Source: Bacillota bacterium (GTDB taxonomy: Bacteria > Bacillota > Clostridia > Clostridiales > Clostridiaceae). From it: DNA of 10,235 bases. The stretch lies in NCBI GenBank assembly GCA_023417975.1, contig JAEZDX010000362.1, positions 1-10,235 of the forward strand. The letters run 5' to 3'. The notes beneath the pieces are model-generated. The model was not told the DNA's origin and did no database searches. It worked only from the letters and a program-made list of their open reading frames with translations. Within the stretch, counting starts at the first letter, position 1. Each line of letters starts with the position of its first letter. The position numbers were made by a program, and so were the translations under genes. This document shows, one piece after another, positions 1-5,806 of this stretch.

Positions 1-30
1 GCTCTCTATATACTAATAGTAAACAAAGCA

Positions 31-71
31 AAAGAAGGAGTCCCCCCATCATCAGAGGATTCTCCTTCTTT
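31..71. terminator. Probably bidirectional intrinsic terminator
   Basis: A perfect 10-bp stem pairs AAAGAAGGAG (31-40) with CTCCTTCTTT (62-71). A 2-nt bulge (60-61) separates it from an inner 3-bp extension (TCC 41-43 with GGA 57-59). On the plus strand the stem runs into TATTATT. On the minus strand it runs into TGCTTTGTTT. It lies about 40 bp past the stop of the grpB-like gene (minus strand), so it can end that gene, and it may also end a plus-strand gene entering from the left. Confidence 0.7.
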
Positions 72-109
72 ATTATTCAAGGTGTTTTTTTAACATATCT
101 TATTAGAAC

Positions 110-622
110 TTATTTACATAAACCACATTTCTTATAGATATCTAAAATTAAAGGTTGCTTTCCTTCAATATACGAATCTATATCTTCCGGATATTTTAAA
201 GCCAGCTCTTTTTTTATTGAACTATATCTACATATATCTTCTTTATGCTGCCTTAAATAATCTCTAAATGTTATATGCCTATGTAATTCCTCATTGTTTT
301 TATCGCATACATATAGATGGTGTACCATTAAGTGTGACTTATTTTCATAACGAAAGGCTTCTCTACCAGGTATACCCAGATCACCTTCGTATATATATCC
401 AATAGACTCTAATGCTTTTTTTACTTCTTCAAAATTATTGTCAATGACAACATCTATGTCAATAATTGGTTTTGCCGCCAATCCTTCAACAGAAGTGCTT
501 CCTACATGCTCAATTGAATTTATTTTTCCTGACAAAACTGTTAACAATTCATTTTTTATGCGTTCAAATTCATATTTCCATTGCGGATTATATTCTTCTA
601 CAATTACATGTTTCGTTTTCAT
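110..622 (-). CDS. GrpB/UPF0157 family nucleotidyltransferase-like protein
   Basis: This is a 170-residue protein of the GrpB (UPF0157) family, which has a nucleotidyltransferase-like fold. The family signature is clear: an N-terminal YNPQW (residues 11-15), HVGSTSVEGL (39-48), and KPIIDIDV (51-58), whose two aspartates (D55, D57) sit where metal-binding acidic residues lie in this fold. HHLYV (101-105) and LHRHITFRDYLR (113-124) complete the family pattern. The length is normal for a stand-alone member. The ATG at 620-622 is preceded by AGGAGA at 628-633 with a 5-nt spacer, which fixes the start. Some homologues are fused to coenzyme A biosynthesis enzymes or annotated as transferases, but the substrate of stand-alone members is not established, so no reaction is assigned. 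The gene appears monocistronic: its own promoter lies at about 679-687 and a terminator follows at 31-71. Confidence 0.9.
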   Translation of the reverse strand: MKTKHVIVEEYNPQWKYEFERIKNELLTVLSGKINSIEHVGSTSVEGLAAKPIIDIDVVIDNNFEEVKKALESIGYIYEGDLGIPGREAFRYENKSHLMVHHLYVCDKNNEELHRHITFRDYLRQHKEDICRYSSIKKELALKYPEDIDSYIEGKQPLILDIYKKCGLCK

Positions 623-678
623 TAAAATCTCCTCTACAAAGTACTCTTTGTCTATTCATCAAACTTTTTCCTAATTTT

Positions 679-687
679 ATTATAACA
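679..687 (-). promoter_or_regulatory. Extended -10 promoter of the grpB-like gene
   Basis: The minus strand reads TGTTATAAT: a consensus -10 (TATAAT, 679-684) with the TGn extension (685-687). No convincing -35 is found 16-18 bp upstream, which fits an extended -10 promoter. Transcription would start near 672, giving a leader of about 50 nt before the ATG at 622. The rest of 691-787 holds no gene that I can support. Confidence 0.6.
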
Positions 688-787
688 TATTAAATAAACA
701 CACCATTTCTTATGCTGCCGTATTTAATCAACCCATCCTTTTGCCCTCAATCTGGCAAATTACGCCCATGCTTGACATACTGCAAAA

Positions 788-818
788 ACCCCTCCAATAG
801 AACATCTATTGGAGGGGT
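788..818 (-). terminator. Intrinsic terminator of the cold-shock gene
   Basis: CCCCTCCAATAG (789-800) pairs perfectly with CTATTGGAGGGG (806-817) around a 5-nt loop, and one more A-T pair (788/818) extends the stem. On the minus strand the GC-rich base runs straight into a T tract (complement of 784-788). The stem begins about 30 bp after the csp stop codon, as expected for a strong single-gene terminator. Confidence 0.92.
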
Positions 819-847
819 AAAATATACACTAATTAAATTGGGTTAAT

Positions 848-1045
848 TTAGATAGCTAAAATATTTTCTGCTTGAGGTCCTTTTTGTCCTTTAACAACAT
901 CAAAAGAAACCTTTTGACGTTCTTCAAGTGACTTATAACCTTCTGACTTTATTTGAGAAAAATGTGCAAAAACATCTTTTCCATCTTCTCCTGTAATAAA
1001 TCCAAAACCTTTTTCTGAATTAAACCATTTTACTGTACCAGTCAT
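848..1045 (-). CDS. cspA: Cold-shock protein, CspA family
   Basis: This is a 65-residue single cold-shock domain, a five-stranded OB-fold that binds single-stranded RNA and DNA and acts as an RNA chaperone in the cytoplasm. Both nucleic-acid-binding motifs are present: RNP1 KGFGFI (residues 12-17) and RNP2 VFAHF (25-29). The N-terminal TGTVKWFN and the C-terminal GPQAENI are also typical. The length is exactly usual for the family. The ATG at 1043-1045 has an ideal GGAGGT (1054-1059) with an 8-nt spacer. The gene is monocistronic, with a candidate promoter at 1146-1175, a leader of roughly 95 nt containing a 13-bp hairpin that touches the Shine-Dalgarno site, and a strong terminator at 788-818. 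Which csp paralogue it is, and whether it is cold-induced, cannot be read from the sequence. Confidence 0.97.
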   Translation of the reverse strand: MTGTVKWFNSEKGFGFITGEDGKDVFAHFSQIKSEGYKSLEERQKVSFDVVKGQKGPQAENILAI

Positions 1046-1058
1046 CTAACTGTACCTC

Positions 1059-1110
1059 CGAAATTTTATTATTCTTAAACTCATTGTACTAATTCACTAA
1101 TAAAATTTCG
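1059..1110 (-). promoter_or_regulatory. Leader hairpin of the cold-shock mRNA
   Basis: A perfect 13-bp inverted repeat, CGAAATTTTATTA (1059-1071) and TAATAAAATTTCG (1098-1110), is separated by a 26-nt loop. In the csp mRNA the 3' arm ends on the first G of the GGAGGT Shine-Dalgarno site, so the stem abuts and slightly overlaps it. The stem is mostly A-U closed by one C-G pair, so its stability should depend on temperature. This suggests translational control or an RNA thermosensor. It lacks a following T run and is not a terminator. Confidence 0.75.
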
Positions 1111-1145
1111 ATATCATCATACTATACATAGAAAGTACTAACTGA

Positions 1146-1175
1146 AATATATTTTGTTGAATCATTAACTATCAA
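1146..1175 (-). promoter_or_regulatory. Candidate sigma-A promoter of the cold-shock gene
   Basis: On the minus strand a -35 box TTGATA (1170-1175) and a -10 box TATATT (1146-1151) are separated by 18 bp. Each has one mismatch to consensus. Transcription would start near 1139, placing the entire 1059-1110 hairpin in the leader. A TATAGT at 1121-1126 is an alternative -10 but has no -35. Confidence 0.5.
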
Positions 1176-1235
1176 TTTAAGTTCTTATTAAGAATAACAT
1201 AATTATTTTGATAAAGCAAGTTATTTTTTTTAATT

Positions 1236-1257
1236 AACTTATTTATGCAAATAAGTT
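1236..1257. repeat. Perfect palindrome upstream of the recombinase gene
   Basis: AACTTATTT (1236-1244) and AAATAAGTT (1249-1257) form perfect 9-bp inverted arms around ATGC. There is no T run on either side that would make it a terminator. It lies about 85 bp before the recombinase ATG and about 60 bp upstream of the csp -35 box. It could be an operator or a recombinase-binding site. Confidence 0.55.
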
Positions 1258-1342
1258 GCATAATCCATATGAATGGCCTATGCTTAAAGAATATGGCAGC
1301 CAAATGGTTCTTATTGAGCTTCCATTGAGAGGGAGAAGCAAT

Positions 1343-1885
1343 ATGAAATTAATTCAGCCAATAAAGGATACTAACTTGATTGATGAGCTAAAGTTGGAAT
1401 TGCTTAAAGTCGAATATAAAAATTATTTACTGTTTGATATAGCAATAAATACCGGCTTAAAGATTATAGATATAATAAATCTTACAGTTTGGGATGTGAA
1501 AAACAAGTCTCAAATTGAAGTAAAGGAAGGTAAAACCGGTAGTTCATTGAAATATGCCATTTCTCCTGAACTTCACAAAGAAATTGAGAAGTTTATACTC
1601 GGAATGCCTGCAGGAGCTTTGCTTTTTCCAAATAAAAAAGGTGGAAAAAATCCTATAACAAACAAGCAAGCTCATAAGTCTCTGAATGAAATAGGCCAAA
1701 AGCTTGGTCTAGACGATATTGGCACTCATACACTCAGAAAAACCTTTGGGTATCACCATTATAAAAAGTATAACGATATCGCCTTGCTGCAGAACTTATT
1801 TAGTCATTCTAACCCCGAAATGACCCTTAGATATATAGGTGTTGCTGATATGGAAGCCACCAACATTGAGGATTTTTTTCAGTAA
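1343..1885 (+). CDS. Small tyrosine recombinase (catalytic domain only), probably impaired
   Basis: This 180-residue protein corresponds to the catalytic half of a phage-integrase-type tyrosine recombinase. There is no N-terminal SAM-like core-binding domain. Expected active-site positions: the box-I arginine is replaced by lysine (NTGLKIIDI, K40), the beta-hairpin lysine is K64 (EGKTG), the H-x-x-R is H129/R132 (THTLRKTF), the box-II histidine is H155 (LFSHSNPEM), and the nucleophile is Y164 (TLRYIG). The ATG at 1343 is chosen because AGGGAG (1330-1335) stands 7 nt upstream. A TTG at 1256 in the same frame has no ribosome-binding site and would add 29 residues unlike the family. It is the only plus-strand gene in the window, without phage or transposon partners. 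It could be a domesticated recombinase or a remnant. The family is certain; activity is doubtful because of K40. Confidence 0.88.
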   Translation: MKLIQPIKDTNLIDELKLELLKVEYKNYLLFDIAINTGLKIIDIINLTVWDVKNKSQIEVKEGKTGSSLKYAISPELHKEIEKFILGMPAGALLFPNKKGGKNPITNKQAHKSLNEIGQKLGLDDIGTHTLRKTFGYHHYKKYNDIALLQNLFSHSNPEMTLRYIGVADMEATNIEDFFQ

Positions 1886-1934
1886 TAAATAGAAATGATT
1901 AATATAATATCAGCAACCTATTTCTCTTAACATA

Positions 1935-3107
1935 TCAAATGCTGCAGTTTATTTTAGCTTTTTCACAAAGATTATACACTTTAAAATAATTTATTCCGGA
2001 AATAATCTTACTTCTGTATTTTGAAATATCTATTCCAGCCTGTGCCCAAAAATTTTTAACAATTAGAGTTTTTCCTTTCTTATCAGTTTCCATTTCAATC
2101 CGTGCAATTAATTTATTTTCACATAGCATGGGCAAAACATAATAACCATACTTTCGTTCTGTAATAGGTGTATATACTTCCCATTTATATTCAAAATCAA
2201 ATAACTCAGTAACCAATTTTCTGTCCCAAAGCAGGTTATCCAATGGTGCAAGAATTCTAGCATATTTACTATTAATAATATTACTCCTAGAATTCTGCAG
2301 CATCTCAAGATTTTCAGTTGCGATATATAGAGCATGTTTCATTCCCTTAATATTAATTTCAGTAATTTTACCCTCATCAAGAAGGGAATTGAATGCTTCA
2401 TTACGTTCTTCACTTTTAAGTCCATTTATACCTAGCCATGCATCACTGGATCTGTTCCACAATATACCGACACCATTGATTCTGCGCAATACAGCCCATT
2501 TATAATATTCTTCTTCAGTATTATATGGTGTTTCCATTTTCAAAAATTCATCTGGGATATACTTATCTGCTAGACAATAGTATCTTCTTGTACGCTTTTT
2601 ATGATGTACAATGGCCAATCCCCCATAACACATCCCCTCTAGTGCCGCTTTTGCAAGTCTCTGCGGCCCATAATGCCACTCAACTTTTTCATTAAACTCA
2701 AAATCCGAGGAACATGCAAATTCATTAGCTTCTAAATACTTAATTATCTCATCTATTACAGCTTTATGCTCATTGCACCACTGTAGATACCTTTTCCTAA
2801 ATCTTTGAAAGCATGACCAATCACTAACATTGCTTATTGACATATTTTTATCCCATACATCAAACATACTCCTATCAGAATAAAGATACTTTTCAATGTC
2901 ACCTTTTCTATAAAATTTATATCTAGTTTGTAATACCAAATCAGGATTTCTGCCCACCACGTTAAGAGGGTCATACTGAATGCAGCCAACCTTACTGACA
3001 TAATTAATAATATCCTCAGTGCTATTAAGTGCTGACTCATCACATAAATGCTGATATGTAATCAAATAATTGCATATATGTTGTTTTTCATAAATATTTT
3101 GTAAAAT
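1935..3107 (-). CDS. ycaQ: YcaQ/AlkZ-type DNA glycosylase (HTH_42 family), ATT start proposed
   Basis: This is a winged-helix protein of the HTH_42 (YcaQ, AlkX/AlkZ) family, whose studied members are DNA glycosylases that remove bulky alkyl adducts and unhook interstrand crosslinks. The family's catalytic QxD motif is visible in GCIQYDPLNVVGRNPDLVLQTR, at Q44 and D46 in the 390-residue reading. The C-terminal LAPLDNLLWDRKLV and the later YKWEVYTPITERKYGYYVLPML are also characteristic. The frame is open with family-like sequence (LQNIYEKQHICNYLITYQHL) upstream of the TTG at 3065, which has no ribosome-binding site. At 3105-3107 an ATT codon lies exactly 8 nt after GGGAGG (3116-3121), so I propose ATT initiation. 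The resulting length of 390 is close to the roughly 410 residues of E. coli YcaQ. No strong terminator lies between this gene and the convergent recombinase. Substrate range is inferred from the family. Confidence 0.88.
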   Translation of the reverse strand: MLQNIYEKQHICNYLITYQHLCDESALNSTEDIINYVSKVGCIQYDPLNVVGRNPDLVLQTRYKFYRKGDIEKYLYSDRSMFDVWDKNMSISNVSDWSCFQRFRKRYLQWCNEHKAVIDEIIKYLEANEFACSSDFEFNEKVEWHYGPQRLAKAALEGMCYGGLAIVHHKKRTRRYYCLADKYIPDEFLKMETPYNTEEEYYKWAVLRRINGVGILWNRSSDAWLGINGLKSEERNEAFNSLLDEGKITEINIKGMKHALYIATENLEMLQNSRSNIINSKYARILAPLDNLLWDRKLVTELFDFEYKWEVYTPITERKYGYYVLPMLCENKLIARIEMETDKKGKTLIVKNFWAQAGIDISKYRSKIISGINYFKVYNLCEKAKINCSI

Positions 3108-3212
3108 CTTAACTACCTCCCTTTTTTAAAGTTTATCTCTTACTAAAGGTCAAAAGAAGCCCATTTCTTAATTATTCGGCATATGAAAATGTAATATACA
3201 GTGTACAAAAAT

Positions 3213-3241
3213 AGCAGTCCCAAATCGAATTGGAAACTGCT
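3213..3241 (-). terminator. Intrinsic terminator of the merR operon
   Basis: On the minus strand AGCAGT (3236-3241) pairs with ACTGCT (3213-3218), and an inner CCAA/TTGG (3230-3233 with 3220-3223) is separated by a small internal loop. The hairpin is followed by ATTTTTG. It starts 14 bp after the stop codon of the flavoprotein gene. Confidence 0.85.
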
Positions 3242-3255
3242 TATTCTTTATGGAT

Positions 3256-3732
3256 TTATTTCGCCGTTTTATTGATAAAATCAATTTCATACTGACGCTC
3301 ACCGTATTTTTCTTCGTTGTCAATAATTGTACCCTCTGTTAGGGAGATACGCAGAACTATTGAGCTTGGATTATCTTCGTCACCAACTTCATCGAACCAA
3401 TCGAAGACTTTTTTAAATTTTGCTCTTATTTCAGCATTCTTCTCGTCTTTTACCCAACCGAGATTTTCAGCTGTGCCCTGGAAGGTGTACCAACCTAATC
3501 CAGCTACAGAAACCTCGTTGTTCTTCTCAATTTGCAGCATTTTATTCTTTTTCGCGTCCGTTGAAACATAAAATACGCCTTCTTCATAATAAGCGCATAC
3601 CATACGCACAGCAGGACGAGGATTACCTGCAGCGTTGTCGGTTAGTGATATTGTGGCAAGAGCAATAACTTCCTCTTTGCCATTTCCGCAGCGTTCCTCC
3701 ATAAGTTTTATCGCATTTTCATACTTGCTCAT
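3256..3732 (-). CDS. Pyridoxamine 5'-phosphate oxidase family protein (FMN-binding split barrel)
   Basis: This 158-residue protein has the split-barrel fold of the pyridoxamine-phosphate-oxidase-like flavoproteins. The recognisable run is ALATISLTDNAAGNPRPAVRMV (about residues 25-46), followed by a strand with GVFYVSTDAKKNKMLQI (about 52-68) and SVAGLGWYTFQGTAENLG. It is shorter than true PdxH (about 200-220 residues) and resembles the general-stress or unknown-substrate branch, so vitamin B6 synthesis should not be assumed. The ATG at 3730-3732 has AAGGAG (3741-3746) at 8 nt. An in-frame upstream start at 3801 would reach into the preceding gene and has no ribosome-binding site. It is the last gene of the three-gene operon, 47 nt after the DUF6273-like gene, and is followed by the terminator at 3213-3241. 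Flavin or deazaflavin (F420) binding is inferred from the fold. Confidence 0.85.
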   Translation of the reverse strand: MSKYENAIKLMEERCGNGKEEVIALATISLTDNAAGNPRPAVRMVCAYYEEGVFYVSTDAKKNKMLQIEKNNEVSVAGLGWYTFQGTAENLGWVKDEKNAEIRAKFKKVFDWFDEVGDEDNPSSIVLRISLTEGTIIDNEEKYGERQYEIDFINKTAK

Positions 3733-3779
3733 TTTAAACTCTCCTTTAAATTTAATTATTTTATATAGACATCCAATAT

Positions 3780-4406
3780 TTACGATTCCAGTTTTAGCCA
3801 CAATACGGGTCGAACTCCGCCGCTATTATCGTTTGTTAAAGGATGTATCGTGTTACTGCTGTAGCGGAAGGTGCCGTTTCCCTGAATACCTATATTGCCA
3901 TCACCATGGATATATACAGCTCTTCTATTGTCACGCCCGGAGGACCGAAGCCACCACCACCATATATACCCATCCAATGAGGATTTTCTCTTGTCGTTGT
4001 TTATGTCTTTCTTTTGATACCAGTACCGTTGTTTGGCGCTGCGATTTTTAAGGTTTTTACTGCTGTCACCGAAATATTTACATACTACCTCTTCAATGCT
4101 TAGAAGAAATATGTAATCCCGCGTGTCTTCTCCGCCTCTTGAACCGTACCACTGATTGCCGTGATTTTCGTTCAATACCGGAATTATTCTTGACTGCTCC
4201 TCAGCGATGAATTTGTTATAAAACTCACCATTAAGATATTTTCTCAGCGAGCATTCAGACCATGTTACCTCGCCAGCATAATTATTATAGGGGTGTTGTC
4301 CAATCATACACTCAGTCATAATTAAAGCCGCATTGCTTTGTATATCAAGCACACGCCAATCATAACCGCCGAATGATAATGATGATCCGATTTCAATATC
4401 TTCCAT
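3780..4406 (-). CDS. DUF6273-like protein with C-terminal WWLRS...GVRPxLWLKL domain
   Basis: This 208-residue cytoplasmic-looking protein (no signal peptide or membrane segment) matches my memory of the DUF6273 family of Clostridia: WRVLDIQ near the N-terminus, TWSECSLRKYLNGEFYNKF, DTRDYIFLLSIEEVVKYFG-like sequence, WWWWLRSS (149-156), AVYIHGDG and GVRPVLWLKL (197-206). The spacing from WLRS to GVRPxL recalls formylglycine-enzyme/C-type-lectin-like folds, including variable proteins of diversity-generating retroelements, but that comparison is my inference. Two starts are possible: GTG at 4415 and ATG at 4406. The ATG is preferred because AGAGGTG, which contains the GTG, lies 6 nt before it. 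It sits between the MerR gene (49-nt gap) and the flavoprotein gene (47-nt gap) in one operon. Codons 177-183 are an unusual run of seven C-ending codons. Its function is unknown. Confidence 0.8.
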   Translation of the reverse strand: MEDIEIGSSLSFGGYDWRVLDIQSNAALIMTECMIGQHPYNNYAGEVTWSECSLRKYLNGEFYNKFIAEEQSRIIPVLNENHGNQWYGSRGGEDTRDYIFLLSIEEVVCKYFGDSSKNLKNRSAKQRYWYQKKDINNDKRKSSLDGYIWWWWLRSSGRDNRRAVYIHGDGNIGIQGNGTFRYSSNTIHPLTNDNSGGVRPVLWLKLES

Positions 4407-4455
4407 CTTAAGCACCTCTTTCTATGTAATAGATAATCAGCCCTACTCTTTGAGC

Positions 4456-5466
4456 TTATTCCAAGCCCTTCTCTTTAATTGGGAACAATAAATCAAGCTG
4501 TAAATCTTCCATTTTACTGCCTTTATGTATAAAATTATAAAAATTCAACGTTTCTTCAAACCCCTGTCCAGCAACAGTTTCCGGCGATGTCCAGCGTGGG
4601 GAATTCCAGTCATTATCATATTTATCGCTTGCGTTAACCCACTCTCTTAATAGACGCCAGTCCTGAAAGTCCCATGACCTCAACACATGTGCGGCATATA
4701 GACCGCCGTCAAAAGTTCGTTTTACTAAAGGCTCTGGGATCTCTATATCGTCAGGAACGGATACCCACATCTCATAGACATGCGAAGGTTCTCCCAGTAC
4801 TACTGTCTCTTTAGAGCAGTCAAAGCCAAAACTCCGAGCATCCCGTTTGATTTTTAGCAATCCGCTTTCATTTACAAATCGCGTAATCATATCAGAGGCT
4901 TTACCTTCGCAGCCTTCTCCCATTGCGTAAGCAGCAGCTACTGTCATAGGAGGCAGATATACAATCCGCACATCTTTGTCCTCCAGCTTGTTTAAATTTT
5001 CATTTGCCTTATTTAACTCCTCCATAGATACTTTCTCCTTAATTTTATTTTCGGAAAATGAAAGAGTACTGGCAATGGCAAGCATGGTTTTGTCATTTAA
5101 TAATTCAAGTTTTAAAAATACGTCCGCTTTTTCCTGTAGCTCGTCCACAAAACGCATCAATATGGATTTAAGGGTTGACAGAGCCGTTATTTCCTCATCA
5201 AGCTGGCTTTTGTTTTGCTTGAATTTCTCGATAGCCTTTACAGCATTTTGTTTATTGAGGATATCTTTAATGTGCTTAACCGGAATTTGCAGCTTACGCA
5301 AGATGATGATTTGCTGGAGCCGTTGTATGGCATTTTCGTCATATACCCTGTAGGCATAATCGGCTTTACGGCTGCTTTTTATCAATCCGATTTCCTCATA
5401 ATAGCATAGCATTCTTCTCGAAACACCGTAGTCCAATGAAATTTGTCTTATAGTTTTTAACTCCAT
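4456..5466 (-). CDS. MerR-family transcriptional regulator with effector-binding domain
   Basis: This 336-residue regulator has three parts. Residues 1-70 are a MerR winged helix-turn-helix (IRQISLDYGVSRRMLCYYEEIGLI, then the wing with YRVYDENAIQRLQQI). Residues about 75-115 form the dimerising antiparallel coiled coil. Residues about 165-331 are a GyrI-like/BmrR-type effector-binding domain (VRIVYLPPMTVAAAYAMGEG, YEMWVSVPDDIEIPEPLVKRTFDGGLYAAH). Such proteins bind a small hydrophobic or cationic ligand and untwist promoters with overlong spacers. No clustered cysteines suggest metal sensing. The ATG at 5464-5466 has a weak AGGGGA site. The gene leads an operon with the DUF6273-like and flavoprotein genes. 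The 19-bp-spacer promoter directly upstream (5497-5527) with a central dyad indicates autoregulation, a strong inference from promoter geometry. The ligand is unknown. Confidence 0.93.
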   Translation of the reverse strand: MELKTIRQISLDYGVSRRMLCYYEEIGLIKSSRKADYAYRVYDENAIQRLQQIIILRKLQIPVKHIKDILNKQNAVKAIEKFKQNKSQLDEEITALSTLKSILMRFVDELQEKADVFLKLELLNDKTMLAIASTLSFSENKIKEKVSMEELNKANENLNKLEDKDVRIVYLPPMTVAAAYAMGEGCEGKASDMITRFVNESGLLKIKRDARSFGFDCSKETVVLGEPSHVYEMWVSVPDDIEIPEPLVKRTFDGGLYAAHVLRSWDFQDWRLLREWVNASDKYDNDWNSPRWTSPETVAGQGFEETLNFYNFIHKGSKMEDLQLDLLFPIKEKGLE

Positions 5467-5496
5467 TATTTTCCCCTTTCTGTTTCCTCCATATTA

Positions 5497-5527
5497 AGTT
5501 TAAACCGTTACACGGTGTGCGAGTCAA
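5497..5527 (-). promoter_or_regulatory. MerR-type promoter with 19-bp spacer and operator dyad
   Basis: On the minus strand the -35 box is TTGACT (5522-5527) and the -10 box is TAAACT (5497-5502), separated by exactly 19 bp rather than the usual 17. The spacer holds the dyad ACCGT-gta-ACGGT (5504-5516), near the spacer centre. This is the classic architecture of MerR/BmrR/Mta-regulated promoters, where the activator realigns the boxes. It lies 31 bp from the merR start codon. Confidence 0.88.
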
Positions 5528-5685
5528 TATTTTATTTGCTCTGAATTGATTAATAATCATTGTATATAATTATATCTTACATAAATCATTTGGTAAATCA
5601 TTGAAGCAGAAATATTTCCCCACCACACCATAACCTGTATCATGGGAACTTTATATTATACATATTATTTATACAATATTAGTAA
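5528..5685. other. Intergenic stretch with no recognisable feature
   Basis: This stretch separates the merR promoter from the structured element at 5686. It is AT-rich, contains no supported gene, and shows only short palindromes such as TGATT-aat-AATCA. I see no convincing promoter on either strand. Confidence 0.5.
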
Positions 5686-5737
5686 AAACCTCACTTACTA
5701 CTGATACGGTGAGTCGTATCACAAATAAATGAGGTTT
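5686..5737 (-). terminator. Nested hairpin, likely terminator of the dockerin gene
   Basis: An outer 8-bp stem (AAACCTCA 5686-5693 with TGAGGTTT 5730-5737) encloses a symmetric 8/8-nt internal loop and an inner 7-bp stem (TGATACG 5702-5708 with CGTATCA 5715-5721) with a 6-nt loop. On the minus strand the outer stem continues as TGAGGTTTTTACTAAT, a T run suited to termination, 69 bp after the dockerin-gene stop. The nested, symmetric form is unusual for a simple terminator, and parts recur near the right end of the window. Confidence 0.65.
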
Positions 5738-5743
5738 GTCCAT
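5730..5743 (+). repeat. 14-bp repeat, left copy (inverted partner at 10216-10229)
   Basis: TGAGGTTTGTCCAT occurs here on the plus strand and again, perfectly, on the minus strand at 10216-10229. The copies face each other across about 4.5 kb containing the dockerin and ABC genes. No target-site duplication is apparent next to the two copies. Confidence 0.7.
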
Positions 5744-5806
5744 TTTATTCTATCAAACAGATTATTAGTATTAAAACAACTTTACTTTATATTTCAAAAC
5801 ATATAT

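Noticed and set aside
740..759. TTTGCC/GGCAAA hairpin in the gap between grpB-like and csp genes
   Set aside because: The 6-bp stem has an 8-nt loop, no T run on either strand and no gene to serve, so it is probably chance.
772..800. Plus-strand TTGACA at 772-777 as a promoter
   Set aside because: The position 17 bp downstream is CAATAG, inside the csp terminator, and no plus-strand gene follows.
1256..1342. N-terminal extension of the recombinase from TTG at 1256
   Set aside because: There is no ribosome-binding site at the TTG, part of the palindrome would be coding, and the ATG at 1343 has a good AGGGAG and matches the family start.
3125..3153. TTGACC-17-TTTAAA as promoter of the ycaQ-like gene
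   Set aside because: Its start site would fall within the Shine-Dalgarno sequence at 3116-3121, leaving the mRNA without a usable site.
3635..4051. Plus-strand open frame across the flavoprotein/DUF6273 junction
   Set aside because: Its cysteine- and arginine-rich, low-complexity translation is typical of antisense reading, and the minus-strand genes are well supported.
5697..5725. CRISPR-like or attC-like site at the nested hairpin
   Set aside because: There is a single copy with no spaced array, and no integron core sequences (RYYYAAC/GTTRRRY) at the ends.
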